A stretch of DNA of 64,000 nt from Lachnospiraceae bacterium (GCA_019424135.1 JAHYZZ010000010.1:8030-72029); one strand, 5' to 3'. Shown: positions 9,219-18,057, counted from the stretch's first letter. Made by a program: numbers and translations. The notes: a model not told the origin generated them from the sequence alone.

Positions 9219-11594
9219 CTATTTCAATTCTGCGATGGTCACTCCGGCGTCGCCTTCACCGAAGGCTCCTAGACGGAATGACCGGACATGTTTCTGCCTT
9301 CTTAGATAATTATGGATGCCGGCCCGAAGGGCACCGGTTCCTTTCCCGTGTACAATCCGGACGCTGGACAGGTGCGCCAGTGTGGCATCGTCCAGATATT
9401 TATCCAGCGCGGCTACAGCCTCGTCCACCGTTTTGCCCAGAAGGTTGATCTCAGGACTTACGGAAAAAGATTTCCCCATTTTCATCTTGCCCTTGCTGGT
9501 ACGGTGCATGCCTTTTGCGGTATAAGAAGGAGCCTCCTGAATAATCTCCAGATCCGAGATGTTGACCTGGGAGCGTAAAATGCCCATCTGTACGGTTACA
9601 TTGCCCTTAGAATCGGGAAGGGAGGTGACGGTGCCGGTCAGGTTCATGCTTAATACTTTGACTGATTCGCCCAGCTTAAAGTCACTTGGTTTATGCTGCT
9701 TCTTCGGCTTATCTGTACCCAGCTTTGTATGGGAACTGACAGTATCAATTTTCTTACGGAGACGTGCCCTTTCTTTTTCCATTTCCGACGCGGAAATATT
9801 TTCTTTGCCAAATTTGTGGAATGCCCGGATCGTCTCATCGGCAGTTTCCTTGGCGTCTTCCAGAATGCTGCGGGCTTTTTCATTTGCCTCGCTTATGATG
9901 CGGTCGCGCTGGGCCTCCAGTTTTTGTTTTTTATCACCGATTTCCTTTTTTAGTCGTTCTAATTCCCGCCTGTAGGCGGCAATTTCCGCCTGTTCCTTCT
10001 CGATTGTGCGCCTGCTGGTCTCCAGATCTGTCAAGAGATCTTCAAAGGACTCATCCTGTTCAGAAAGACGGGCACGTGCGTCTTCAATGATATGGCTGGG
10101 GAGGCCCAGTTTTCCGGCGATGGCAAAGGCGTTGCTCTTCCCGGGAATACCAATCAACAGATGATAGGTAGGCCGAAGGCTTTCCACATCGAATTCGCAG
10201 CAGGCATTTTCCACGCCGGGCGTAGAGAGGGCGTAGACTTTCAGCTCGCTATAGTGGGTGGTGGCCATGGTGCGGATTCCTCTTTGGTGCAGATAGTTTA
10301 AGATCGAGATGGCAAGGGCGGCTCCTTCTGTGGGGTCGGTTCCGGCACCCAGTTCATCGAACAGCACCAGTGACTTTTCATCTACGTGTTTTAAGAAAGA
10401 GACAATATTGGTCATATGAGAAGAGAAGGTACTAAGACTTTGTTCAATACTTTGCTCATCTCCGATATCTGCATATACCTGAGTGAAAATGGACAGTTCT
10501 GAACGATCCAGTGCCGGAATATGCAGACCGGACTGGCCCATCAAAGTGAACAGCCCCACGGTCTTTAAGGAAACGGTTTTCCCTCCGGTATTAGGACCGG
10601 TCACGATTAGAAGATCAAAGTTTTCGCCCAGCATGACAGTAATAGGAACGACCCTTCGTTTATCAAGAAGAGGATGCCGGCCTTCCCGGATATGGATCCT
10701 GCCTTCGGTGTTAAACAAAGGCATGGAGGCGTTTTGCTCCAGGGCAAGGGCTCCTTTGGCAAAGATAAAGTCCAGATCGGTCAGGACGGAATAGTCTGTA
10801 CGGATAGCGGAGGTATCTTTTGCAGCATCTGCACTTAAGCGTGACAAAATTACCTGGATTTCTTCTTGTTCTTTGGCATAGAGTTCTTTTAAGTCGTTGT
10901 TCAGCTTTACGACGGCCATTGGTTCGACAAAAAGCGTGGATCCGGTGGCGGATTGGTCGTGGATCAGCCCGGAGACCTGGCTGCGGTATTCGGCCTTTAC
11001 CGGGACGCAGTAGCGGTCGCCCCGCATGGTGATGATGGGATCCTGCAGATAAGAGCGCAAAGATCCGTTTACCAGCGAAGACAGTGTCGAGTGGACCTTG
11101 TCGTTGATCTGGTTCATGGAACGGCGGATTTTTAAGAGCGTGCTGCTGGCAGCATCGCTGATCTCGTCTTCTTCGATGATGCAGCGGCGGATCTCGCTGC
11201 TGAGCGGAGTCAATGGTTCCAGCTGTGAAAACAGCGGATCCAGACAATCCTCCACGTCGTCATTGTGGTCTTGGCGCCCGTATGCTTTTATTTGCGCCGC
11301 ATTTTCCAGAACCTTGCAGATCCGCAGCAGTTCGCCACTTCCCAGCGTCCCTCCGATCTCCAGTCTTTTGAGAGAATCATTGATGGGGTGGACGTTTCCA
11401 AAGGATGGATGCCCTTTTTTCACGATACGGGTAAATGCGGCAGCGGTTTCTTCCTGAGCCTGCCTGACCGCACAGAGATCTGTCATGGGCTTTAGCTTTC
11501 GGCAGCGGCTCTGTCCGCCGAAGGAAGAAGCCTTGTCTGCCAGTAATTCTATGATTTTATTGTATTCTAATTTTGTTAAAGATTTTTGATTCAT
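9219..11594 (-). CDS. mutS2: MutS2: MutS-family ATPase with C-terminal Smr domain
   Basis: Acts in recombination control and, in Bacillus subtilis, rescue of collided ribosomes. Core MutS domains III and V are present with Walker A TGPNTGGKTVSLKT near residue 335 and Walker B LVLFDELGAGTDPTEGAA. A long helical segment rich in E, K and R (about 505-620) is followed by a KOW-like part and the Smr nuclease domain with HGKGTGALR near residue 760. The N-terminal mismatch-recognition domain of MutS is absent, as expected. ATG chosen over a GTG nine bases earlier because AGGTGA sits about 6 bases before it. 791 residues. Confidence 0.95.
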   Translation of the reverse strand: MNQKSLTKLEYNKIIELLADKASSFGGQSRCRKLKPMTDLCAVRQAQEETAAAFTRIVKKGHPSFGNVHPINDSLKRLEIGGTLGSGELLRICKVLENAAQIKAYGRQDHNDDVEDCLDPLFSQLEPLTPLSSEIRRCIIEEDEISDAASSTLLKIRRSMNQINDKVHSTLSSLVNGSLRSYLQDPIITMRGDRYCVPVKAEYRSQVSGLIHDQSATGSTLFVEPMAVVKLNNDLKELYAKEQEEIQVILSRLSADAAKDTSAIRTDYSVLTDLDFIFAKGALALEQNASMPLFNTEGRIHIREGRHPLLDKRRVVPITVMLGENFDLLIVTGPNTGGKTVSLKTVGLFTLMGQSGLHIPALDRSELSIFTQVYADIGDEQSIEQSLSTFSSHMTNIVSFLKHVDEKSLVLFDELGAGTDPTEGAALAISILNYLHQRGIRTMATTHYSELKVYALSTPGVENACCEFDVESLRPTYHLLIGIPGKSNAFAIAGKLGLPSHIIEDARARLSEQDESFEDLLTDLETSRRTIEKEQAEIAAYRRELERLKKEIGDKKQKLEAQRDRIISEANEKARSILEDAKETADETIRAFHKFGKENISASEMEKERARLRKKIDTVSSHTKLGTDKPKKQHKPSDFKLGESVKVLSMNLTGTVTSLPDSKGNVTVQMGILRSQVNISDLEIIQEAPSYTAKGMHRTSKGKMKMGKSFSVSPEINLLGKTVDEAVAALDKYLDDATLAHLSSVRIVHGKGTGALRAGIHNYLRRQKHVRSFRLGAFGEGDAGVTIAELK

Positions 11595-11621
11595 ATGCTT
11601 CACCTATCCCTTATTCTACCC

Positions 11622-11650
11622 TATTTATCCTATAAAGGAAAGGATAAATA
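11622..11650. repeat. 9-bp inverted repeat between mutS2 and the HtrA-like gene
   Basis: TATTTATCC and GGATAAATA are perfect complements 11 bases apart, next to the -35 element of the HtrA-like gene and just upstream of the likely -10 (TAGAAT, minus strand) of mutS2. It may be an operator shared by both; no T run follows. Confidence 0.45.
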
Positions 11651-11679
11651 TTGAACATTTGAACGCCATCATGTATACT
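11651..11679 (+). promoter_or_regulatory. Predicted promoter of the HtrA-like gene
   Basis: TTGAAC, 17-base spacer, TATACT. Transcription would begin near 11686, which rules out start codons upstream of it for the following gene. Confidence 0.65.
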
Positions 11680-11712
11680 ATTAAAAGGACTGTAAAGGAG
11701 ATGGATGCGTCG

Positions 11713-13023
11713 ATGGAAGAGCAGAAAGATCCACGAAAAGAGCAGGAAATTTCCGAAAAGGAGCAGGACTTTCAGAATCCAGAAGAGGTGGAGGATCCTG
11801 AGGAGTATTCCTTCCTTCAGGAAACGATCAAAGATGAGGCAGGCGGCGTCGTACAGAAGATTAAAAAGGATCTTTTAAGAGTCCTTTGTCTGGGACTGGC
11901 GTTTGGAATCATAGCCTGCTTTGGTTTTTATGCGGTAAAACCTTTGATGGAAAAAATGTTTGAAGGCAGTCCTGAGAAAGTGACTATTCCTGAGGAGGAA
12001 GAAGAAACTAACGAAGAAGACTCACAAGAAGAGCAGCAGACGGTTCAGACGCTAGATGCGGAAAGCTTTCGGCAGATGCAGCAGTCTATGACATCGACAG
12101 CGCTGGAGGCCAGCCGGGCAGTCGTAGAGATTACGGGAGTCGGCGGTAATCAGGACTGGATGAATGAGACCTATGATTCGAAAAACAGTGTGACCGGACT
12201 GATTATAGCAGATAATGGACAGGAGCTTTTGATTTTTGGGAAGACGTCTGTGCTGGCAGATGCAGAAAAGATTCAGGTAACCTTTTACGATGGGAGCACA
12301 TATGGGGCTTCTTTGAAAAAAAAGGACGGAAATCTGGGGTTTGGCATTTATGCAGTGAACCGTGCTGAGATTGAACAGTCTACATGGGGACAGATTCTCA
12401 CGGCGAAGCTTGGAAGTTCGAATACGATCTCCAAGGGGACACCGGTGATTGTGATTGGAAAACAATTTGGGTATGAGGGCGGCATCGGCTTTGGGACGGT
12501 TTCCTCTGCCCGAAATTTTATGGAAGAGGCGGATGGGGAATACCGCTTAATTTGTACTGATATTGCCGCATCAGCCGAAGGTACAGGAGTGATGGTGAAT
12601 CTGGACGGAGAAGTGGTGGGAATCATCGATCAGACGGTTTCAGAAGAGGACAGCATGAATCTGGTAACCGGATATGGGATTACAGATATTAAGGCCATTA
12701 TTGAAAACCTGTCAAATGGCGAGGCTATTCCTTATATCGGAATCCGGGGGATTGATGTGACAGAAGAGATTATGGAGCAGGGGATTCCCCAGGGCGTATA
12801 TGTAAAGGAAGTGGATGCGGAGTCTCCGGCCATGATGGCAGGCATCCAGGCGGGAGATATCATAACCAGTATAGACGGTGAAAAGGTGACATCCCTGTCA
12901 GCCTATCATGATGTGCTGATGGAACAAAAAAGCGGAGGCGAGGTTAGGGTGGAAGGCCAAAGGCGCGGCTCCGGCGGATATGTAGACATCACGTTTTCCG
13001 TGACGGTGGGCAGCAGAGAATAA
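11713..13023 (+). CDS. HtrA/DegP-like membrane protein with PDZ domain, catalytic triad apparently lost
   Basis: Single-pass membrane protein: acidic cytoplasmic tail (1-50), one membrane segment (about 54-75), acidic linker, a trypsin-like HtrA domain and a C-terminal PDZ domain (GVYVKEVDAESPAMMAGIQAGD). The HtrA fold is readable (TGLIIADNGQ, QVTFYDGSTYGA, LGSSNTISKGTPVIVIGKQFG, VMVNLDGEVVGI), but the catalytic positions do not match. Where family members have TNxHVV this has IFGKTSV, the DLAVL aspartate reads NLGFG, and GNSGGPLVN reads AEGTGVMVN, so the serine position is Gly. It is therefore probably a pseudoprotease acting by binding. Two in-frame ATGs fit the AAAGGAG at 11694-11700: 11701 (too close) and 11713 (12 bases), so the start is uncertain by four codons. 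Confidence 0.8.
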   Translation: MEEQKDPRKEQEISEKEQDFQNPEEVEDPEEYSFLQETIKDEAGGVVQKIKKDLLRVLCLGLAFGIIACFGFYAVKPLMEKMFEGSPEKVTIPEEEEETNEEDSQEEQQTVQTLDAESFRQMQQSMTSTALEASRAVVEITGVGGNQDWMNETYDSKNSVTGLIIADNGQELLIFGKTSVLADAEKIQVTFYDGSTYGASLKKKDGNLGFGIYAVNRAEIEQSTWGQILTAKLGSSNTISKGTPVIVIGKQFGYEGGIGFGTVSSARNFMEEADGEYRLICTDIAASAEGTGVMVNLDGEVVGIIDQTVSEEDSMNLVTGYGITDIKAIIENLSNGEAIPYIGIRGIDVTEEIMEQGIPQGVYVKEVDAESPAMMAGIQAGDIITSIDGEKVTSLSAYHDVLMEQKSGGEVRVEGQRRGSGGYVDITFSVTVGSRE

Positions 13024-13043
13024 GAATAGAAAGAGGCAGACAT

Positions 13044-13985
13044 ATGAGATATATTAACACTCTCAGAGAGGGAGAAACCATTCGAAATATATATTTGTGC
13101 AAGGGGAAGCGTTCAGCTGAGACCCGGAACGGGAAACCTTATGACAACCTGATTCTTCAAGATAAGACTGGTACTTTGGATGGGAAGGTTTGGGATCCGA
13201 ATTCCGGAGGCATCGCAGATTATGAAGAGAAGGATTTTATCGAAGTATACGGAGACATTATCAGCTATAACAATAATCTGCAGATGAATATCAAGCAGAT
13301 CCGAAAGGTCTCTGAAGAGGAATATAATCCGGCAGACTACATGCCGACCACAGAGAAGGATAAAGACAAGATGTTCCAAGAACTTCTAAGATATATCGGA
13401 CAGATTGGGAACGTTTATCTTAGGCAGGCATTAGAATATTATTTCGTAAAAGACGAAGCATTTATCAAGACATTCCGGGGTCATTCGGCGGCCAAAAGTG
13501 TACATCATGGCTTTTCCGGAGGGCTTCTGGAGCACACCTTAAGCGTGGTGAAATTTTGCGAATATATGGTGGGTGCGTACCCGATCTTGAAAAAGGATCT
13601 TTTGTATGCGGCGGCCATTTGCCATGATATCGGAAAAACGAAGGAGCTTTCCGCCTTTCCAGATAACGATTATACCGACGACGGGCAACTCCTTGGACAT
13701 ATTGTTATCGGTGTAGAGATGATGGATGAGGCGATCCGAAGCATACCAGATTTTCCTCCGCGCCTGGCAAGCGAACTAAAGCACTGTATCGTGGCGCATC
13801 ACGGAGAATTGGAGTACGGCTCTCCGAAGAAACCCGCTTTGGCCGAAGCCATGGCGCTGAATTTCGCGGACTGCACCGATGCAAAGATGCAGACGCTTAC
13901 AGAAATATTTAAAGAAAAACAGAGCAACGACTGGCTGGGGTACAACCGGCTGTTCGAGACGAACCTGCGCAAGACGCAGCTGTAA
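13044..13985 (+). CDS. yhaM: YhaM-type 3'-5' exoribonuclease (OB fold plus HD domain)
   Basis: Metal-dependent 3' exonuclease that trims RNA or single-stranded DNA. The N-terminal OB-fold nucleic-acid-binding part (NLILQDKTGTLDGKVWDP) is followed by an HD phosphohydrolase domain: HHGFSGGLLEHTLSV, ICHDIGK near residue 197, IVAHHGELEYGSPK and NFADCTDAK. At 313 residues it matches YhaM of Bacillus (about 314). It lies 20 bases after the HtrA-like gene and is probably cotranscribed with it. Confidence 0.92.
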   Translation: MRYINTLREGETIRNIYLCKGKRSAETRNGKPYDNLILQDKTGTLDGKVWDPNSGGIADYEEKDFIEVYGDIISYNNNLQMNIKQIRKVSEEEYNPADYMPTTEKDKDKMFQELLRYIGQIGNVYLRQALEYYFVKDEAFIKTFRGHSAAKSVHHGFSGGLLEHTLSVVKFCEYMVGAYPILKKDLLYAAAICHDIGKTKELSAFPDNDYTDDGQLLGHIVIGVEMMDEAIRSIPDFPPRLASELKHCIVAHHGELEYGSPKKPALAEAMALNFADCTDAKMQTLTEIFKEKQSNDWLGYNRLFETNLRKTQL

Positions 13986-13994
13986 ATGTGAAAG

Positions 13995-14055
13995 AGGACG
14001 TAGTAAAATGCAAAAGTACTACGTCCTAAATTGACTTTTAGGGTGTACCTAAATG
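13995..14055 (+). promoter_or_regulatory. Leader element copy A: hairpin plus conserved RBS and start codon, upstream of rlmD
   Basis: AGGACGTAGTA pairs with TACTACGTCCT around AAATGCAAAAG, followed by AAATTGAC, five variable bases and GGGTGTACCTAAATGG. The same 60-base block occurs before dus (44806-44865) with only seven differences, and those in the stem are compensatory. No T run follows the hairpin, so it is not an ordinary terminator. The block ends in an ATG that opens a three-codon frame (M-G-K, stop at 14062-14064) overlapping the rlmD ribosome binding site. Confidence 0.7.
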
Positions 14056-14073
14056 GGAAAATGAGGTATATTT

Positions 14074-15453
14074 ATGCAAAAAAATGATATTGTACAGGTG
14101 AAAATCGAGGATATCGGAACCAGCGGGGAGGGAATTGGGAAGGTAGATGGATATACGTTATTCATTAAGGATGCGGTTATTGGTGATGTGGTTGAGGGGA
14201 AGGTAATGAAGGGGAAAAAGAATTATGGATATGCAAAGCTTATGCATATTATTTCGCCTTCAAAGCTGCGCGTTCCTGCCAGATGCCCGCAGGCAAGAAG
14301 ATGTGGGGGATGCCAGATTCAGGAGATGGATTATGGAGCACAGCTGGAATTTAAGAACCGTAAAGTACGCAACAATCTGGTCCGGCTGGGAGGTGTTCCC
14401 AAGGAGGTGCTGGACGCTGCTATGGAACCCATCTGTGGGATGAATCATCCGTTTCGCTATCGAAATAAAGCCCAGTTTCCTATTGGCAGGGACAAAGAGG
14501 GAAACTTGACGGCTGGTTTTTTTGCGGGAAGGACGCACAGCATTATCCAGGTACCGGAGTTGGACTGCGCCCTGGGAGTAGAAGAGAACCAGAAAATTCT
14601 TCAGGTAGTTCTGGGGTTTATGGAGAAATTTGCCATTGAGCCATATGATGAAGAAAATCATAGTGGTCTGGTGCGACATGTTTTGATCCGCAAGGCATTT
14701 TCTACAGGAGAATTGATGGTTTGTCTGATTATAAACGGAAGAAAGCTGCCCCATGCGGAGGTTCTGGTGGAAAAACTGTTAGAGATTCCGGGGATGTCCA
14801 GCATTTCTTGCAATATTAATTCAGAAAAAACCAATGTGATCATGGGACGACAGATGCTTTGGATCTACGGAAAAGAATATATTACGGACAAGATCGGGGA
14901 CATAAAATATCAGATTTCACCTTTGTCTTTTTATCAGGTGAATCCGGTGCAGACAGAAGAGCTCTATAGCACAGCCCTCCAATATGCAGGGCTTACAGGG
15001 GAAGAAACGGTTTGGGATCTTTATTGTGGAATCGGAACGATTTCCCTATTTCTTGCACAAAAGGCAAAGCAGGTATATGGCGTAGAGATTGTTCCTCAGG
15101 CTATTGAAGACGCGAAACAAAATGCAGCGTTGAATGGTACAAGAAATGCTGCTTTTTATGTAGGAAAAGCAGAGGAAGTACTGCCGGAAATGTATGAGGA
15201 AAACGGAATTAAGGCCGATGTAATTGTGGTGGATCCTCCTAGAAAAGGATGTGAGAAAGCCGTTTTGGATACCATGGTCAGGATGGAGCCGGACAGGATT
15301 GTGTATGTCAGCTGTGATTCGGCTACGTTGGCAAGGGATGTAAAAGAGTTAAGAGAACAAGGATACGAGATTTGTAAAGTACGGGCGGTGGACATGTTTC
15401 CCCATACCGTACATGTGGAGACGGTTTGTTTGTTGTCCAAACCGCAGATATAG
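14074..15453 (+). CDS. rlmD: 23S rRNA (uracil-C5) methyltransferase, RlmD/RlmCD type
   Basis: SAM-dependent 5-methyluridine methyltransferase of the TrmA family acting on 23S rRNA (U1939, and possibly U747 as in Gram-positive RlmCD). An N-terminal TRAM domain is followed by a [4Fe-4S] cysteine set (C71, C77, C80 in CPQARRCGGC, and C165), SAM-binding DLYCGIGTISLFLA, the VVDPPRKGC motif and the catalytic Cys 414 in YVSCDSATLARD. Length 459 residues. GAGG is 6-7 bases before the ATG. The exact target base cannot be told from sequence. Its leader shares a conserved hairpin element with dus. Confidence 0.92.
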   Translation: MQKNDIVQVKIEDIGTSGEGIGKVDGYTLFIKDAVIGDVVEGKVMKGKKNYGYAKLMHIISPSKLRVPARCPQARRCGGCQIQEMDYGAQLEFKNRKVRNNLVRLGGVPKEVLDAAMEPICGMNHPFRYRNKAQFPIGRDKEGNLTAGFFAGRTHSIIQVPELDCALGVEENQKILQVVLGFMEKFAIEPYDEENHSGLVRHVLIRKAFSTGELMVCLIINGRKLPHAEVLVEKLLEIPGMSSISCNINSEKTNVIMGRQMLWIYGKEYITDKIGDIKYQISPLSFYQVNPVQTEELYSTALQYAGLTGEETVWDLYCGIGTISLFLAQKAKQVYGVEIVPQAIEDAKQNAALNGTRNAAFYVGKAEEVLPEMYEENGIKADVIVVDPPRKGCEKAVLDTMVRMEPDRIVYVSCDSATLARDVKELREQGYEICKVRAVDMFPHTVHVETVCLLSKPQI

Positions 15454-15511
15454 CATAATTTTTTACAACAATTGAAAGAATTATAGTGAAATGATTGGGA
15501 GAATTCCACTA

Positions 15512-15541
15512 TTACATAAGAAAGAAAATTTATGCTATACT
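15512..15541 (+). promoter_or_regulatory. Predicted promoter of the MATE transporter gene
   Basis: TTACAT, 18-base spacer, TATACT, with TGC directly before the -10 (extended -10). Transcription would start near 15548 and immediately transcribe the hairpin at 15564. Confidence 0.65.
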
Positions 15542-15563
15542 CAAATAAATCATAATAATATCA

Positions 15564-15609
15564 GTGGTAACGACAGGTGAAAACTTCGCTTGTACGTTAC
15601 CACTTTTTT
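15564..15609 (+). terminator. Terminator-like hairpin abutting the MATE ribosome binding site (possible attenuator)
   Basis: GTGGTAACG pairs with CGTTACCAC and the stem continues inward through ACAGGTGAA/TTCGCTTGT using two G-U pairs and one bulged A, giving about 18 pairs around a 3-nt loop. Six T follow directly, and the next bases are the GGAGG of the MATE gene. A terminator placed here must be overcome for expression; alternatively it ends the distant rlmD transcript. Confidence 0.7.
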
Positions 15610-15621
15610 GGAGGTTAAAAT

Positions 15622-17001
15622 ATGGAACAAACATCAAATCACTATCTTGCAGAAGCGCCAATTGGATCGCTTATGTTAAAATTTGCAGCACCTTGCATAC
15701 TTTCTCTTTTGGTCTCATCCCTATATAATATCGTGGATCAGATTTTCATTGGCTGGGGTGTGGGATATCTGGGGAACGGCGCCACAAATGTAGTGTTTCC
15801 TATTACGGTTATTGCCTTGGCTATTGCCCTGATGATTGGCGATGGTTGTGCCGCGTTCCTAAGTATCTGCCAGGGGAGAAAGGATGCCGAAAGCTCTCAC
15901 CGCAGCGTAGGAAATGCCATTACCTTACTGATATTATGCAGCATTGTGCTGGTGGTGTTTTTTGCTCTTTGCAGAGATGCTATTTTGGCTGCATTTGGTG
16001 CAACAGAAAACAATCTGCCTTATGCTATCGACTATTTTAATGTCATCATCATTGGAAGTCCTTTTTATATTCTGACCAATGGCATCAATTCTATCATTCG
16101 TGCGGATGGGAGTCCGCAGTTTGCCATGGTGTCTACTCTGATCGGATGTATCATGAATGTAATTCTTGATCCGATTGCCATTTTTGTGCTGGGATGGGGA
16201 GTGACTGGTGCAGCCATTGCTACCATTGCCGGACAAATTGTTTCTGCTATTTTGGGCATTATCTATCTGACACGGGCCCATTCCTTCTGTCTTAAAAAGA
16301 GCAGTTTTCGGTTGACAGGCAATCTTATCAAGCGTTTTTTGCCCCTTGGAATCAGTAGTTTTCTAACCCAGGTGTCTATCGTAATCATTATGGGTGTTAT
16401 GAATACGACTCTGGTCAAATATGGAGCTATGTCAGAGTATGGCGCAGATATTCCTATGACAGTGGTAGGAATTGTTATGAAGGTTTTCCAGATCGTGATT
16501 GCCTTTGTGGTGGGAATTGCTGCCGGTTGCCAGCCTATTGTGGGATATAATTACGGAGCAGGACATGGAAAGCGGATCCGGTCTATTTTTAAAACCATGA
16601 TGTTGGCGGAAATGATCATTGGTGTTATTTCGACACTGGCTTTCCAGCTCTTCCCGATTCCTATTATTTCATTGTTCGGCAGTGAAAGTGGACTTTACAA
16701 CCAGTTTGCTGAATATACTTTCCGCATTTACCTTTCCACCATTTTACTGTGCTGTGTCCATAAGGCCATTAGCATTTTCCTGCAGTCTCTGGGAAAGCCG
16801 ATTCAGTCCTTGGTACTTTCTTTACTGAGAGATTTTATTTTGTGCGTTCCTATGATCATACTGTTGCCCAATTTGGTAGAGCCTGGTGTTATGGGGCCGT
16901 TGTATTCTGCACCGGTGGCCGATGTAATCACCATCCTGGTAGCGGTGGTGATGGTAGCTGGTGTATTTAAGTCTTTGAAAAAAATGACTAAGGACGCATA
17001 A
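15622..17001 (+). CDS. MATE family efflux transporter
   Basis: Twelve-segment cation-coupled multidrug exporter. The N terminus (APIGSLMLKFAAPCILSLLVSSLYNIVDQIFIG) and the internal repeat around residues 235-330 (LPLGISSFLTQVSIVIIMGVMN; AGCQPIVGYNYGAG) are typical of the clostridial MepA/DinF-like branch. 459 residues, complete. GGAGG lies 7 bases upstream of the ATG, immediately after a terminator-like hairpin, suggesting regulated readthrough. The substrate cannot be told from sequence. Confidence 0.92.
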   Translation: MEQTSNHYLAEAPIGSLMLKFAAPCILSLLVSSLYNIVDQIFIGWGVGYLGNGATNVVFPITVIALAIALMIGDGCAAFLSICQGRKDAESSHRSVGNAITLLILCSIVLVVFFALCRDAILAAFGATENNLPYAIDYFNVIIIGSPFYILTNGINSIIRADGSPQFAMVSTLIGCIMNVILDPIAIFVLGWGVTGAAIATIAGQIVSAILGIIYLTRAHSFCLKKSSFRLTGNLIKRFLPLGISSFLTQVSIVIIMGVMNTTLVKYGAMSEYGADIPMTVVGIVMKVFQIVIAFVVGIAAGCQPIVGYNYGAGHGKRIRSIFKTMMLAEMIIGVISTLAFQLFPIPIISLFGSESGLYNQFAEYTFRIYLSTILLCCVHKAISIFLQSLGKPIQSLVLSLLRDFILCVPMIILLPNLVEPGVMGPLYSAPVADVITILVAVVMVAGVFKSLKKMTKDA

Positions 17002-17099
17002 GTTCTAAACCAGATGACCACGATGATGGGATGAACATATATTTTACTGGAGACGGCTGTATAGTTGGCGATCTGTTTGGCGATAATTGAAGTAAATAT

Positions 17100-17114
17100 C
17101 GTTGGTTGCCAACG
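17100..17114. repeat. Inverted repeat before the LysR gene
   Basis: CGTTGG and CCAACG face each other with a 3-base loop, 6 bases upstream of the LysR ribosome binding site. A direct repeat, TTGGCGAT twice about 12 bases apart, lies some 30 bases further upstream. Both could be autoregulatory sites; neither has further support. Confidence 0.3.
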
Positions 17115-17130
17115 GATTTCAGGAGGGAAA

Positions 17131-18057
17131 ATGAACCTTCAACAGCTAAGATATATCGTAGAGATTGCAGATTGTCGTTCGATTACCAAGGCGGCAAAAA
17201 AATTATTTGTTTCTCAGCCATATCTAAGCAAAGTTGTCGCGGATTTTGAGGCGAGAATGAAGAACCAGGTTTTTATCAGATATAATAGCGGATTAGAGTT
17301 AACACCATATGGGCAGAAAGTCTATTTGCTTGCCCAGTCGATTCTGCATCAGATAGACCAGCTGGAGAACCTGGAACAGGAAGAAAGGATAGAAAAAGAC
17401 AGTGCCAAACTGTCTTTTTCAGTTGGAAATCTTATCGTGAAAGACAGTCTTTTTTTAGATTATGTTTCGACAACCCATGCTGTCAGAAATGAGATTGATT
17501 TTTATGAAACCACAATTGATAAATGTATTCATCATGTAGAAGAGGATATATCAGAATTCGCAATTGTTGTAGTTGATGATTTTCAGAAAACACTTTTGGC
17601 AGGTATTTCTGTTCGCAAGGGATTAGAATGTATCGAGCTTGATGAAGGGTATCAGTATTATCATTTGCATAACAATCATGTATTGGCGAATCAGAAGGAA
17701 TTAAGTATTGAAAGTTTGATGCAGTTTCCGTTTGTTCGATTGAAAACAGAGGAATATTCGGGATTTGGCAATGAAAAGCTTAAGGAAGAAGATCCGGATA
17801 TATTTGCACATAGGTGTATTGTGGTCAATCATTATCATTCTTATTTGAATATGGTCAAAAATAATAATGCCTTTATGATTGGAAACAAATGGCAGATATC
17901 TGAACTGGAAAAAATGGGGATTCAAAGTATACGATGTTCTTTTTTAAATTATAAAGTGCATTTAATGATTGTAAAAAAAGAGATCATATCCTTTTCTTCA
18001 GCAGCAAAAAAGTTTATAGATCTTTTCAAAAACAGTTATGGACTAGATGGGTCATAA
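17131..18057 (+). CDS. LysR-family transcriptional regulator
   Basis: The N-terminal winged HTH is clear (MNLQQLRYIVEIADCRSITK, AAKKLFVSQPYLSKVVADFE), followed by a substrate-binding-like region whose later part is only weakly family-like. The start is the ATG 5 bases after AGGAGGG; a longer in-frame extension lacks an RBS. 308 residues. This gene and the next two are visibly more AT-rich than their neighbours, suggesting a separate origin. It precedes a secreted-protein/SipW pair in the same direction and is the obvious candidate regulator (inference). Confidence 0.85.
   Translation: MNLQQLRYIVEIADCRSITKAAKKLFVSQPYLSKVVADFEARMKNQVFIRYNSGLELTPYGQKVYLLAQSILHQIDQLENLEQEERIEKDSAKLSFSVGNLIVKDSLFLDYVSTTHAVRNEIDFYETTIDKCIHHVEEDISEFAIVVVDDFQKTLLAGISVRKGLECIELDEGYQYYHLHNNHVLANQKELSIESLMQFPFVRLKTEEYSGFGNEKLKEEDPDIFAHRCIVVNHYHSYLNMVKNNNAFMIGNKWQISELEKMGIQSIRCSFLNYKVHLMIVKKEIISFSSAAKKFIDLFKNSYGLDGS

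Noticed and set aside
13995..14021. The rlmD leader hairpin as a simple terminator of yhaM
   Set aside because: The stem is followed by AAATTGAC, not by T residues, and the conserved part extends 30 bases beyond it to a start codon.
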